Assembly: GCF_963576615.1 (NCBI RefSeq)
Contig: NC_088714.1
Span: 30,066,558 to 30,130,557, forward strand
DNA: 64,000 bases
From: Watersipora subatra
Taxonomy: Eukaryota > Bryozoa > Gymnolaemata > Cheilostomatida > Watersiporidae
Direction of reading: 5' to 3'
The position numbers and the translations under genes were made by a program. This document shows, one piece after another, positions 22,659 to 37,600 of the stretch. The first letter of the stretch is position 1. Each line of letters starts with the position of its first letter. The notes under the pieces are model-generated. The model made no database searches. It saw only the letters and a program-made list of their open reading frames with translations, and was not told the DNA's origin.

Positions 22659-25600
22659 TCATTGCTGTCGTTGAATGAGATGAACTTTTACAGATGGTGG
22701 TACAAGTAGTATAGACATAGGATATTTTCTCACATCGTGGTCTGGTAGTTCACCAGCCAGTTCCACATTATATTTCTGAAGAATGTTACTCAATAAGAGA
22801 AAGATTCGGGATTTAGCGAACAGTTCACCCGGACACTGTCTTCTTCCCGCTCCAAAGCCTATAAAACTACAAACAGATAAGAGTTTGCATGTTTACATGT
22901 TGCAGTAGCTGAGAATCTTTGCAAGATGTTTGATGTTTTAGCTAAATCGATCAAAAAGCTAACATGCAAATTTGTTCATGTTAGAAAAAACATGGAAACA
23001 GCCATAAGGGTATAAAAAACCTCAAGCTATTAAACTCATGTTCATGTGTAATACCACTGAATTCTTTTAATACAAATTTTATGGAAACATCTCAACATTT
23101 TTTATATTCAGGTATTGCTGATTACACACCATTCTTCCAAGGAATGCTTTAGATAAGATTGTATAAGCCTACATGTGCAGTGTTTTGAGAGCCTCTGTGA
23201 AGTATTTGATGTTTTTTTTTCAATTAAAGAACTAAGTAAAAATTCAAATTTATAGATATAAACAATCATAAAATGCAAGCCGTTCAACTCCTGTCTGCTT
23301 TTGTCATGGTTAAAAAAGTAACTTAGTAATCAGTTCAAAATTCATGTAAATAGACGAAGTATACAGATTTGACCTATACAGACATGACCTATGACCTATT
23401 TTGACCTATGCTATTGCATGTCGATATATATGATATACCAACACTGCAAGAAATACTAAAAGCTGTGCTAACTAGCAGATTTCTGACTTATGGATATTTA
23501 GAATAGTCTAACAATGCCCTGGCAACCATTAAATTTTAAGCTAATTGTATGAATGACATGCAAATAGTTTTGTTATAAAGGTTAGACATCTTTCTTTATT
23601 GTTCATCACAACAGCTCAGCATCAGTATATTGATTATTGTTTATTAACCAGAAATCCATTCTTTGAAATGTCATTAAGAGCAAAATATGACTTAAGGTTT
23701 GAGAAAAATGCCTCGCAAACTAAAAAGCAATAGTGAACACCAGTTTTATTTTTAAATATTTTTACACGAGTGAGCGACTTTTGGTTTGGTAATTCTGGCC
23801 AAAAGCAAGTCCAAACATTTCATCACCTGTCACCAGGTAAAGCATTAGGCAACAAGTCTTCACTCATATGCTTAAATCCTTACTTCTCTTTTAGGGGATG
23901 GTCAGACTTCAGCAAGTTTCCATCTTCATCTAGAAACCTCTTTGGTTCCAGAGTAAAGGGTTTTTCATAGACATCAGGGTTATGAGCCAAGTAAAAGGAG
24001 TTCATTAACACGATTGTGTTTGCTGGAATCTGTGAATTCATGTACTATATAGTATTAGTGTTAATATAACCTTTGCACCTCTTAGCTAAACAGTAATTAT
24101 ATACTAAAGTTTACATCTTTTAGCTACACAGTAATTATATACTAAAGTTTACATCTCTTAGCTACACAATAATTATATACTAAAGTTTACATCTCTTAGC
24201 TACACAATAATTATATACTAAAGTTTACATCTCTTAGCTACACAGTGTTTATATACTCAAATTTGTTTGTCTTACCTTGTATCCAGCGACGCCTGTATCT
24301 CGAATTGTCATATGTGGAATCAGAAAAGGTGTTTGACTTAAATATCTTAAACTCTCCAACATGTAAGATTCTAATTGTGGCAGCATTTCTCTACAAAAAC
24401 ATTTGTTAAAAATATTATATAAGTTTTAGAATAATTCATTTACCAATATTTACTATGCTTTTTAAAAAAGAGCCTAGTGGAAATTAGCTAATTTTGTTGA
24501 GTATGAAAGTATTACATGAAAAGGCAACAATTTATGGATACGTTATCACAATTTACTTCTACAAAAGTTTGGTAACGTAAATTGACACTAGTGGCCACTA
24601 GTGATCCCAAATCAACATACTCAAAGTGCGTTAAAATATTTGTGTAACTTGAGTAGCCTGCAGACTGCAGCCTCTGACGTTACAATTATTGAGACGTTCA
24701 TACTCTTAATTGTCAATTACAACAACCAAATCAAGTATGTTAGCAATCATCTGAGAACTTATGTTAGAGAACGATTGATTTAAAAGTTAAGAATAAAAGG
24801 TACTTTTTGTGTTCGTCTACACTACTGAGTTTCACAACCCTGATCAAAACTTTGGCGATAGCAGAAGGCAGCATATTGCCTAAAGCAGTGCATGCATATT
24901 GCCTAAAGCAGTGCATGCATATTGACTAAAGCAGTGCATGCATATTGACTAAAGCAGTGCATGCATATTGACTAAAGCAGTATGCTGCCTTTTCATTTGC
25001 AACTAACAAGATAGCCAACTTACATAGAAGCCTAAACAAGCAAAATCTACTGCAAGGCATTTAGTCTTATGCGAATGATTTGGGTTACAGCTTTAATGAT
25101 GAGATAAGAGAATTTGTATGAACTAGGCAAATAATTACTTTTTTGATGTTTTATATCCCAAATAGGCTGGCTTCCTGTAGCGTTGCTGTAGTATTACTGT
25201 AGTATTGCTGTATTATTGCTGTAGTATTGCTGTAGTATTGCTGTAGTATTGCTGTATTATTTCTGTAGTATTGCTGTAGTATTGCTGTAGTATTGCTGTA
25301 GCATTGCTGTAGTATTGCTGTAGCATTGCTGTAGTATTGCTGTAGTATTGCTGTAATATTGCTGTAGTATTGCATATATCTTGTAACTCTTCTTCACAAA
25401 TATGAATGTAATAAATGGTTGAAGTACAACTTATAACAATTTTTCCAGGGAGAATCAGCAAGTGGATTACTGTAGCCTAAAAAGTTGATAACTTGTGGGA
25501 GTTGAAATGCTTGAATTTTTCAACTCAATCATGTCCCATTGTTATTCAAGTCATAAAATTTAAGGTACACAAAAAGGGATGATCCCATTTCTGTTTATGC

Positions 25601-28600
25601 GTGTTTAATGTGTGGTATACATGCACAACGCAAATACCTGTCCTTTAGAGTGATTTTATGAGTTGGTTCGAATTGACTGTCAATCTCAGCTTGTAAATCT
25701 CTCTGTAATGTTGGATCGGTTACAAGGTCTAGAAACATCTGACGCAAGCCGTTTTGACTGGTCTCCAAACCTAAATAAAAAGCATTCTGAATGCTAGTTT
25801 ATATAAGTAAATCTAGAAAACTAAACAACGGAGCAAACATTCGAGTGGTGAAACATTGCCTAAAAATTATATATGAAGTATGAAAACATAAAGTGGTGAC
25901 ATAAAGATTAAAAACTGGAACATGAAGCTCAACCCGGAGCGAAAGACCAAAGTAACTAAACAACAAAGTATCTAGCAGTCTAGAGTAGGAGCTACACATG
26001 TTTCCAGTTGGGGTACTTGAACTTAAAGATGAACTCACATGTACCACACAAAGGTTTTCTAGATGTTATCAGAAAGTATCGGTATTTTTCTATCATTTGT
26101 GATTGTTTTTGCTGTTTGAAGTGATTTGATTGCCAGGATGTTTCAAGATAAAAATCGATACAACTCGATCGCGGTTAAAAAGATCAGATCAATGGAAAGT
26201 GTGATTATGTCTATAATTGCATATAGAGACTGACAGAATAGCGATACATAATGCTTCGACTTCAACACAATAGCCGATATCAACTATAGCAACGATAACA
26301 ACTAGCGACGTCATTTCGCACGTATTTTTCTTCTGAGTGTTTTAATCGCAATCAAGTTTTATCGATTTTAATCTAGAAATGTCCTTACAAATAGCTCTCC
26401 TCAAGCATAAAAAACAATCGCAAATGATAGAAAAATACCGATATTTTTGGATAAAATCAACAGAAAATTAGTGCAAGTTCATCTTAAAGAGGTCCATGAG
26501 CAGACTGTACAGCCCTTTTCTACTCAACTGCCAATCTATTGCGGTTGTAAACAGTGTTTGAAGTGTAAAGCCGTGGTCACACGGGCACCGAACCGAACTA
26601 AATGACGCAAAACGACGTCGTTTTCAGCTCTAAAAAGTTCGGCTGAGGACATTTCTGGCCGAAACGAACTATTTCGGTACTGCTCGAAATTTCGTGCCGA
26701 ACCCTTGCTCTTATTGGCTGGTTAAAATTCTAGAATTCTAGCGAGCACGCGTCACCTTTCTTCTTACGTGCGTGTGAGTAAAGTTAAAAAAGAAATGGGA
26801 CGATACTTTTATTTCGTTAAATAAACAACATGAAGCAATTTACGACAAGGTTCACCCGGACTTGTGATTGGGTTACATAAATGTAAGATGTTGCACTTAA
26901 GTTTTGCATAAATGTAAGGGAATGGTTGTGATTTTCTTTCGTGTAGAATATAAGTAATGTGTCATATTCATCCTGATGAACTATCGTTGACTGATTTATT
27001 TATGTAAAACCACAGTACTATGATAAAGACTGTTTTTGTTTGTTATGTACTCAGCATAGAAAAACATTCATATGTTAATAAAAAAAAAAATTATGTTGAT
27101 GGGAAGGGTTAGCAAAATATTTGTATCGAGTGATTTATTTTGAGCAGCTGAATGATCTTCTGATAAATCTGCTGTGTAATTATAATTTATAATTGTTCCT
27201 CAAAGTTTTTTTTGTTTACAATAGAAATATTTAACTCAAATACATAACAACTACTAATGAAACCGTGTCCTGTCTCTATACGTATGGTATCTAGGAAGCG
27301 AAGTTACTTCGGTGGCCGTGTGACATGTGCCACGAACCGAACCAGCCTCCGAACCGAACCGATCCTACGTCGGTTCGGTGCTCGTGTGACCACGCCTTAA
27401 GGGTTGTTATGGGGGTACTCTATGGGGTCATGTAGGCGAGACGACTCTCAGGCCAGCGGCCCGCCTAAGCCGCGTAGCGGCGCGGGGAGAGTTCGAGAGG
27501 GGCGCTGGAGCGCCCTCTCTGTAGAAGGGGTGCGGGGGAATTCCCCACAAAATTTTTTTTTAAGATAGTCTGTCTTATACCTAACTTCCAGAGCTTTTCC
27601 GTGAGAGAACAAATATTTTTCAATGATATAATTTGTATTATTTTAATACACAGTGAATTGATCTTGAGTGCTTAACTTCACAGATATATTCATTTAAATG
27701 GAAATAAAATGAGCTTGGAAGAAACAATCAGTGCAACAAAAAAATAAGAAGGGAAATTTCAAGTTTTCCCAAGAAAATCAACTACCCAGGAAAAATGAGA
27801 ATGGTTTAATTTTTAAGCAAGCACATACAGCCTCATCTTTTAACATAGACACAAAAGGAAGCCTAGCAAACAGAGATCACAAATTTCAATAATATCACCC
27901 GTTAAAGGTGTGCCCCAAATAGCTAAGAAACCAGCGGGTCTTAAATTTAATGGCCTCAGACTTTCATCATTCCTAATCATCTAAGATGAAGGGCTTGATG
28001 TAGGCCTAGTATTAGGATAGTTTAGGTAATGAGTCGGTCAGTTATACATAATACATTTATTTACAAGCATTGCCTTGCATGATATTAAATATTTGGAGCT
28101 GTGTGATACACATACACTCCTCATCAGATATTCTGGAAAAAGCTTTGTGATTAATTGAGGTTTCATAATAGCCTGTGCACCTGATGTGAAAATGCTACCC
28201 TTCCACTTGAGAGCTATTTGGGGTTCACCTTTAAATAAACTGAGAGATTCAAGTTGGCATCACAATGAAGGTAAATGATCCTACCATTTCTTTGCCATAA
28301 TTCCATCATTTTTAGTGGCAGGGCTGTGATAAGCTATCATTTCTAGTTCAGGTCATGATAAGAAAGGGATTTATAAGTTTCTAGCGCAAAAAGGAGATAG
28401 TTAGTATGTAGAATGTTAGTAAGGTAAATCAATCATCACACACTCTCACTCACCTTGGAAGTAACTATCAATTGGTCCATGACGATTCATTATTAATCAA
28501 ATAAGAATGATAATAAAGAAACAATTTGCTTTAGAACTTAATTAGATAAGTTTTCTGAGAACGTTTTCTTCGGTTAGCAAAAGACCAAAAAAATGCCCGC

Positions 28601-31600
28601 ACATGGAATAATCTCAAGCTATTTGATGATGTCTTTGGACAGGTAACAAGGACGCCAGTTGATTGTGTTGCTTGAAGAAAAGTTGAAGGAATTTATGCTT
28701 TTCACAAGGTAGCATAGTTGATTAGCATTTGAGGTAGCATTTTAATAGTATATGAGCAAACTAATGTTAGGGGATAGTTTTCCAGAGAGTATCTCCATAA
28801 TTTCTTTTTAGGGATACGTCCGTATCCCTGCGTATCCCCCTATTTCGAACACTGGTTGTAAACGAAAAGGTGCTATGGCTGTTTTTTGACCTCAGTCTCC
28901 AAACTGAAACTGATAAAAACCATAAGATGAGACCTGTTCGGCGCATGTCAAAATACACTGGCATTGTCAGACAAGTGCTATTTTTTTACCTCCATTGAGA
29001 AAGTCTAGTAGCAAGCCTTTCACGCCCTCATTATCTAGCAATGGTTTACCATCTTTATCCAGCTCCTTTTGTTGAATCTCAATAAAATAGTCCAAACATC
29101 CTCGTTTGTCATTTGGATCATATGAATCCTGAAATACATCTACACTTAATAAATATATGTACATCTATACTGTATACAGTTTGTCTTTTACAGAGGCTTT
29201 TAAGTATATATCATATAATCAATATGTAAAATATATAATATATATATAATAATGTATGTTACATATACATGTAATTACTATTTATATTATGTATTTGTTT
29301 ATATTAAATATAATATATTATATATATATATATTTATATTATATATATTAAATATAATGTATATGATAGTAAAGATATATTTATTTATATAGTAGTATAC
29401 ATGCAATATATAAAATATATCATGGACTTACTCTAAACTGTTCAGTCTTTGTTTTAACAAAATCATTAAAGACTTGATTGGCATCTTCAAGGGTTTGCTG
29501 AGTTTTTGGAAAGAGAAACTTGAACTTCAACAAAAATGGAAAGAAATCAAACAAAACACCGGCAGTGAATGGGTCAGCAGCTGCTATCAACTGTTTATTC
29601 ATCTTATGTAACATCTGACAGACTTCGTCATCAAATGAGTACTTCTCTCCAAACATCTACAAACATACATTATCCTCCGTTTTCATTCAGTATCACGGCA
29701 GACTCACATGAAATTACAAATTACCAAAAGATATGAGAATATTTATCTATCACACCCTCAGCTGGTGTAACGTATCTAGAGGTTGCTAAGGTATTTGAGT
29801 TCTATCACACCCCCAGCTGGTGTAACATATTTAGAGGTCGCTAAGGTATTTGAGTTCTATCACACCCCCAGCTGTGTAACATATCTAGAGGCATCATATC
29901 CTTATCGATGTCTATAACAAATATCAGCTTTCTAATGTTAAACCATTTCACTGTTTTTAGATTACTAATCTTCCTTTAGCCTTTTTAGATGTCAGCTTAA
30001 ATTTAACTCAATGCCGCCAGATTGCTATTACATCTACAAATGTACAGCATCTTTTTGTTTCTATTCAGTATCGCTGCAAACTTGTGAAATGGTGAGCAAC
30101 TTGCAGGCAGATTTGCTCTTGATAACAAAACTTGTATATATCAGATATTTCTAATTAATATTTATATTTCTTTTCACCTATTCACTGACGTAGCTTAGCT
30201 TTCTCATTAACTGTCAGAACATATTTCATCATGTTCATTAATGTTTTAAGTTCCAGACACTTGAAAGTCAAACATTATTTGATGATGTTGATTACTGATT
30301 AGCTACTATTGACTCGGTACTATTGATTTGGCATGATTGATTTGGCAATATTGATTTGGTACTGTTGATTTGATACTATTAATTTGGTACTATTGATTTG
30401 GTACTATTGATTTGGTACTATTGATTAGCTGCTATTGACTCGGTAGTATTGATTTGGTACTATTGATTTGGTACTATTGATTTGGTACTATTGATTTGGT
30501 ATCATTGATTTTGTACTATTGATTTGATACTATTGATTTGGTATGATTGATTTGGTACTATTGACTCGGTACTATTGATTTAGTACTATTGATTAAAAGA
30601 AGCAAATACCGTTATTTCTATGATCATATTCCACTGCTTACCATTTCAAACTTCACGCTGTAGAATTTCTCACACAAACAAACTATAAGTTTTAGTTTTA
30701 GGAAGGTTAAAATAAACTCTGCAGTTTTGTGTAAATGTAGTAAATAAACAATTTTAAAAGTTCCAAATCATAAAAAGAGTGACTCACTCTGTTGCCTTGT
30801 GTAAAGTTGTTGTATCGCAAGTATTGTTTACTTCTTTTTAATAATTAATATATAAAAATGAGATTAAAATATAACTTAAAAAAATGTTTCTAGAGAATCA
30901 ACAAATAGATTACTATAACTTACTGTATAAAATGAATAATTTGTGTATTAGTTGGAGAGCACATACAATGAACACTTGCCATGCGACATTATTTCTTTCC
31001 GGTGTTGGCATTGCAAGGCGCAAATGGCGTAAAGAGGGTTGTAGAAACCCATAATCATTATCTTCCCATAGATTACCCATAGATCATAATCACACCTAGT
31101 AAAACACCTCTAGTAAACACATCAAAATTTTGTTTACGCACTGTACATATTAAAAATTGATAACAAAATAGTATGTTAACCTTAGTAACTATAGTTACCT
31201 ACAGTAACTATAGTGTATTTAGGGTTATGATCTGCAATAAAATGTAACATTACTATGTGCAGTATGTACTGCATAGAGCTCTTACCTTTGAGACAGATGT
31301 ATAACATAAGCTTTGAATTGAACTTAAATGAGTTTAGCTTCCTAAACACACACTTAAAGCTCAGTTTTAATACGTATTTTACTAAAATTTAATTTTGTCA
31401 TCGTCTTAATCTTTTTTACTTGTTTCTGGTTTCGTTTTCACTTGAGCTGATAACGAATAACGCTGAACTAAGAGAGCGGGAGCATCTCTTTCAGGCATCG
31501 TGGGAAGGATTTTGGTGAATAACCAAAATTGACCGCCAATTTTGAATATTGAGAGACATTTTTTTTGATGTCATATGGCAAAAGATTTCATATGGAGGGA

Positions 31601-34600
31601 ACGATAACATCGTGTTTCACATCATAAAACGAAAAAACTGTAATACAGGAACGGCGTAACCTGGGGTGCACTGCATTTTGATGTACTGTAGGTATCCGAG
31701 TGCAAAAGAACAGTAAAGTTTTTAGATTGTGAAAACTAAACATGAACTTAAAAGGAAGCTTTATGTAAACAAACCAAGCAGATGTTTGTTTCAAAACTGT
31801 TAAAATACAGTCAATCAGTTACACGATTTCAAAAAATAGTCTGAGAAGACAAATGCATGAATACAAAGTATACCGCTGTTCAATGTTTACTATAATAAGA
31901 GTTGAATCTGTCTGTCCGTCTGTTTGTCCGACACCAAATTAGAGGTTGGCACAAAGATTTCATTGTAGATAATTTGAATTCATTACTTTCAACACAGAAG
32001 ACTGGCACTCAAACAGCTGCATTAATCCATCACACTCCGCATTTTTCAAGCGATTATGCACATATTCATACTCGGAGCTTTGCCAGCGCACCTGATGATA
32101 TTTCACAGTACACCGGACTGCCAGAGTGTTAATCACTTACCATTGATGCGATAACACAGCCGACATAACCAGAGCAGAGATCAGCTGTGTTTATGACTTG
32201 ATCGCCTCTGCGATTGATTTCTTCCGTCATTTCCTGTATCGTGTCTTGCATAATACCTTTTTAATATAATGTCTCCTATACACTTAAAAGTAATCTTTAA
32301 AACATGATATACCTTCGTATCTCTTTGCATGCCCTAAAAGGTGCCCATGACTAAACTGTTAGATAAGGAGTGACAAACACTTATTCAGTCTTATCATCTA
32401 CATCCAGCTCTTGTTGAATGTCAATAAAATAATCCAAACACCATTCTTTATCATCTGGATTGTATTAATTGTATATCTTGTTGAACATCTGCTCGAGCGC
32501 TATTTAACACTTTGATCTCATTGGCTAACAAATATTTTTGTCAAGAGTCTACAGCATGCTGCTATATGTCATACAAGTTTAGAAAACAAATTTCAAGTTA
32601 GATTATTGAGCCTTTTTGTTAGATTGTTTGAAGTTTTTTTTATGAACAAAATGCACATTAGGGGCAGGAAATCTTGCCATCTTGTTAAATGTGAAGCCTT
32701 TCAAGATTCTTCCGATGCTAGTAGAGCAAAACATAATGTTTTCTACTGGGCTTTACAGTAAGAATGATGCTAGAAAGTTACCCAAACATTTCGGAGCTCT
32801 CTTCTAGTCGCCTGTTTCAGTGATATTCAATTGACATGGTAAGCATTCTATTAACAACTCGCAAATGAGTCTAATTAAAATTTTTTTAGCATACACCAAA
32901 CATGTTTGTCATAAAGTAAGTATTTGATTATAGTTGCCTACAAATACTAAAGACCTTGACCCACAAAGTTGACGATGCATTGACACACATACACATATCT
33001 ATTGTCATTAGACACTGACTCTAACGGAGTCAGAAGGGTTTAAAGATTTTAAAGGTTATTTTCAAGCGTATAGAAGATGTGAGAGTGTCTTTTTAAAGTG
33101 CCTAGGTTTGTGTACCTCAATCAGAACAAGCCACCACAATTCTCTTCCAAACACGAGGGTTATACATTTTGAACCCTAATACATCTTGTGTTTCCCAGTG
33201 TGCAACCCTATGCATAGGGAATCAATAAGCACCCATAAATCGCTGTACTATTAGCTACAACAGCTATATGTAAAGATATGTAGCAAGTTCAATACCGTGG
33301 AACTAAGTTTATATCAAAGAATTTATTGTTTATTATGTTTGTTAGGCTCAGATTAAAAAAAACGAGTATTTATATTATCGGGCCCTCTTTTTTATATTAT
33401 CTCATTGGCAATGTTAAGTTTCAAACAGTGTGATGAAAATCAACAGCATGCGATCATGAAGCACGCAAAAACTTAAAATTTTCTGCAAAGCGTTCAAATA
33501 CTTTCCAAAGCCAAACTAATTATTTTTGATACCTCAGGACTAAAAGGAAAAGTGCAAACATGAGTGATGTTTATATAACTTATTTTGTAACCACTAAGAA
33601 ATCGCTATTGCAACCGTTGAGCACCCCACTCGGGTACAACCAGGATTGGAGCACTCCATAGAATGTGCCATTAGAGAAAACTATTTTTTTGGAGGCATTC
33701 GTTGAGTGAGCCGCCAGTTAGCTCACCACTAATGGGTCTCCTCACATCTGATCTTCAGATTATAAAACAGCTTGCAATTAGCCTACGGCTCAAGATCTCT
33801 TTTCAGTGAGCTGTTTTATTGAGCTACAAATGCTATAATACCTTTCAAATGATTGACAATGTCTCTCACCTAACCTACATTAGATAAGAACTTGCTGTGA
33901 ATAGCTATTGCATCTGTAATGTTTCTTTTGCTATAACATTAGAATAAATTAATATGTAGCTTTAGAAAACTGCACATACAGTCAAACATGGATAACTCGC
34001 TCTCGGATAGCTCGAACACATGGTTAACTCGAACGGTTTCTTTGGTCCGTTCCCACGCAATGATAAATTGCTTTAGATAACTTGACCTCAACTCTGTTAA
34101 CTCAAACAGTTTTTTGCCCAACGGCTACCGAGACGGTTGTTATCGCTTTAGAAAATCACTTTATTCCAAGTCATAGAGGTAAACCTCAACTTTTCTTAAA
34201 TCATAGGCGTCATTATTATCACTGTCGGCAAAATATTTTTGTCAACGACTTTTCTAAAGGTTTGGTGAATTTTGATTTTTACCAAACATCCGCTTAGCGA
34301 TCGCCTTTCGGAAGCATGAAAAAGTGAGGTGACCTTCGCACAAATTTCAAGAAAAATCGGCAAAATTGATCGCGGTTAAAACGCTCAAAAGAAAAAGATG
34401 TCTTTTCTTCTGAGCATTTCAACAACGATCAAGTTTTGCCAATTTTAATCTAAAAAAATGTCCTGGCAATAACATCACCTCAAACAACAAAACGATCTCA
34501 AGTGATAGAAAAATCTCCTACACTTTTTATAAAAAAGTTTTAAACTTTACATTAGAAGCATTTAATTTGAAACAAGCCATTTATGCTTTTGATTTTTATT

Positions 34601-37600
34601 ATAGTTTGTATATGGGCATGTATCTACTAATAAATAAATAAATGGACTTGTGACAGTGCTCTGATAACTCGAACGCTCTGATAACTTGAACACTTTCGCT
34701 CGGTCCTGTGAAGTTCGAGTTATCTATGTTTCACTGTATAACTAAAGCATTGTCTTCTTCTCTAGACTCAACATAAAATCTGAACACTATTAATGAACTT
34801 GAGAGAGTTCCTAGTTGCACAGGGAGTGAGAAGTTGAAATACTATGCTAACAGATTGTAGTTAATAACTAGCACTGTTGACTGTTATGCGTGATAACGAT
34901 TGTTAAGCTGGCCCAAAATGCGGGAATTGTTTAAGTAAAGATCTAGCAGTCCAGGTAAGTTACGGAAATTCATTAGGCAATTGTTCTATTACCCGTGCAA
35001 TGCCGGCATTTGACTAGTTACTACATATAAATGTTTAGGCAGTTCTTATATTTTATTTGGAATCCCCTCCCCATGTAAAATTTTACCAATTTTGTCAATA
35101 ATCTGATATCTGGTGTTTGGGGTCCATCTATAAATAGTAGCCTATATGCATATACATGTAGGTATTCAGTAAATTGCAGTTTTAACACAACTTACTGTGA
35201 AGCCAACATCTTTCTGTATAATTCTGAATACTCTCGCTAAAGGAGGTCTGCCTTGAAAATCAGTTCCTATAAACAAAGTCAAAAATACCATTAGTAGAAG
35301 ACTCTCAATTCACAGATCACTGGTGGTCCACTTTTGAAAGCAAACTCTAATGAATCATGAAAAACAAACCATTCTTTGTCAAATTCAGTAATTCAATTTA
35401 ATAGTGTTGAGAAGATGAGGTTTTTCAAATGTTAATATTAATGCTTGATAAAATAGTTTATTGATGTTGGATCTTATCTTAGTTACTGATTATTATTTTA
35501 ACTTGTTTTCATCTGTTTTGTCTCAGTCATTTAATAGTCAGCCTTACCAACAGTCATGCGGCTTGCACAAGTAATCAGAAGCACAAGTTGCTAGTAGTAC
35601 CTACATCCACAGCTTACAGGTTATATAAATGCATCAACATGATCTAACTAATCAAAATTAATTCTTTCCATATATTGTTTAACAATCTGCTAGGGCGCTA
35701 TTTAACACTTTCATCTCATTGGCTAACAAATAAACTGGTCCAGAATTTAACAATGTTACTGACAGCATGCTCTTATATGTCAAAAAGGTTCAGAAACCGA
35801 TATTTAAGTTAGATTATCAAATTTTATGTTGATGGTTTTATGTTTTTTGTGTGACCCTAATAACAAAATGCTCATTAAAGTTGAACGATCATTCATCCTG
35901 TTTAATTTTAAGCATTTGTAGATCCTTCTCCTGCTTATTATAGCGTATAACAGAACGTGTCTCTTACTGAACTGGACAGTGAGAAAGACATCAAAAATTT
36001 GCCTAAACCTTTTACAGAAAGAAGAATAGAATTTTTTGTTAAGTAAATTGTTTACTTTATACATACTGTAAAACCTCTACTTGAACACAATGCGCTCTGT
36101 TTTGTAACCCTGCCCCTATAGTAGGGCTTTAGTAAAGGCGGCTTTCAAATATAGGGTGGCTCTGTATTTTTCGACTAGCTCGTCAGAATTTTGGGAAGAT
36201 AAATTGAATCTTTTTACAAGCAAAGCGATGCTAATGTCATTTATATTTTACATTCTATTTTGAAAGGAGTGTCATTAATGCCGTCGACTTCAGACTTTTT
36301 AGTAAACTGTTTTTCATATACATTGAATTATCAGACTGAGTTAAACAAGGACCTACTTTGATTGTAAAATATTAGCGAGGTACAGTTATTTATTTCAAAG
36401 TTTTGAAGAAAAAAATTGTAAAGCTTTAAACTTAGAAAACGAACTTTGATATTATAACAATGGCTGCTATTACATCATACGGTGTTCCTAAAAAGTTTTC
36501 TGATCGTTCATCACAATGCTTCAAAAGTCTTCAGGTCGGATTGTAAACCACATTATGAACAGATGAGAAAACAATAGATCGGATCTAGACCTTAGTCACT
36601 ACAAATCGGAGTACCGTTTTGATGATTGTGACGATCAAGCTTCTTAGGTAAACCGCCACTAAAACCATGGCAACAACTACAACAGCAAAAGAATTAATTA
36701 TTATTGATGTAATAGAGTCATTCTGAGTGCCATTTTGTGGAAACTTTTCTACTGATCACCTTCTATTATGAGCTTGTAAAAATCAAAAAAATGTCTAAGT
36801 GGCGGTCAAATAGAGGCGGTGTTTAATTATAGGGTGGAGCTGTATTTTTCAACTCTTCCGCTATAGTGGCGTTTTATTACAGGTGGCATTCAAATACAGG
36901 TGACGTTCAAATAGAGTTTTTACAGTATATGTCATGTCTGTAACACTTTTGAAACCACATTTAAGGTGAGTTAAGGTAAATTATTTAAGGTGAGTTTGAA
37001 ATAAAGTCAGAGATTAGATATACAAGTATGATACTGCATTTAGCTTCTGGCTGAATGAACTAATGATGATTTTTAATTTGGCCAATCAACGGCTAAACCC
37101 ATTTAGGAGGGCATGATCTCAACAGCCTTATCAGACTAAAAGTAGCTGGCTAAAAATGAAATAATTTAACATAACTAATTTATGAATATGCATGCACGTA
37201 ATCTGGAGTTAGTCTACCTAAATGATTAGTGGTAAGATAATTGGCTAAGTCATCCAATGATGATGGAGCACTGAATTTACCTGTTTTTATAAGAGCTTCC
37301 ATACAAGCTTCTCTTGAATTGAGTACAACAATAGGAACTGTAAAGACCTTCACCTTCATAACAGCTCCAAACTCTTTTGCTAATTCATAGAACTGATTGT
37401 GGACATTTGTTGGGTTTAGAGTCAAAACATTGCCAAGAAATGGGAGCCCTCGAGGCCCGGAATCTTTCGAATTGGATCCTAAACAAAATAATAAACACCT
37501 TATAAATCTTATAACTTTATTATTTTTTATCAATATCATACACTGTGTTATAAACAATAAAAAGAATTTCATCACCTTTTAAATTTTAAACAAGTCAAAT

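Noticed and set aside
25151-25461. Gln/Tyr-rich minus-strand protein
   Set aside because: It is the translation of an 11-bp intronic repeat.
33110-33170. Possible missing P450 C-helix exon on the minus strand (NPRVWKRIVVACSD)
   Set aside because: It has one tryptophan and basic residues and follows an ag, but lacks the WxxxR spacing, hits a stop at once and does not fit the phase of the preceding exon.
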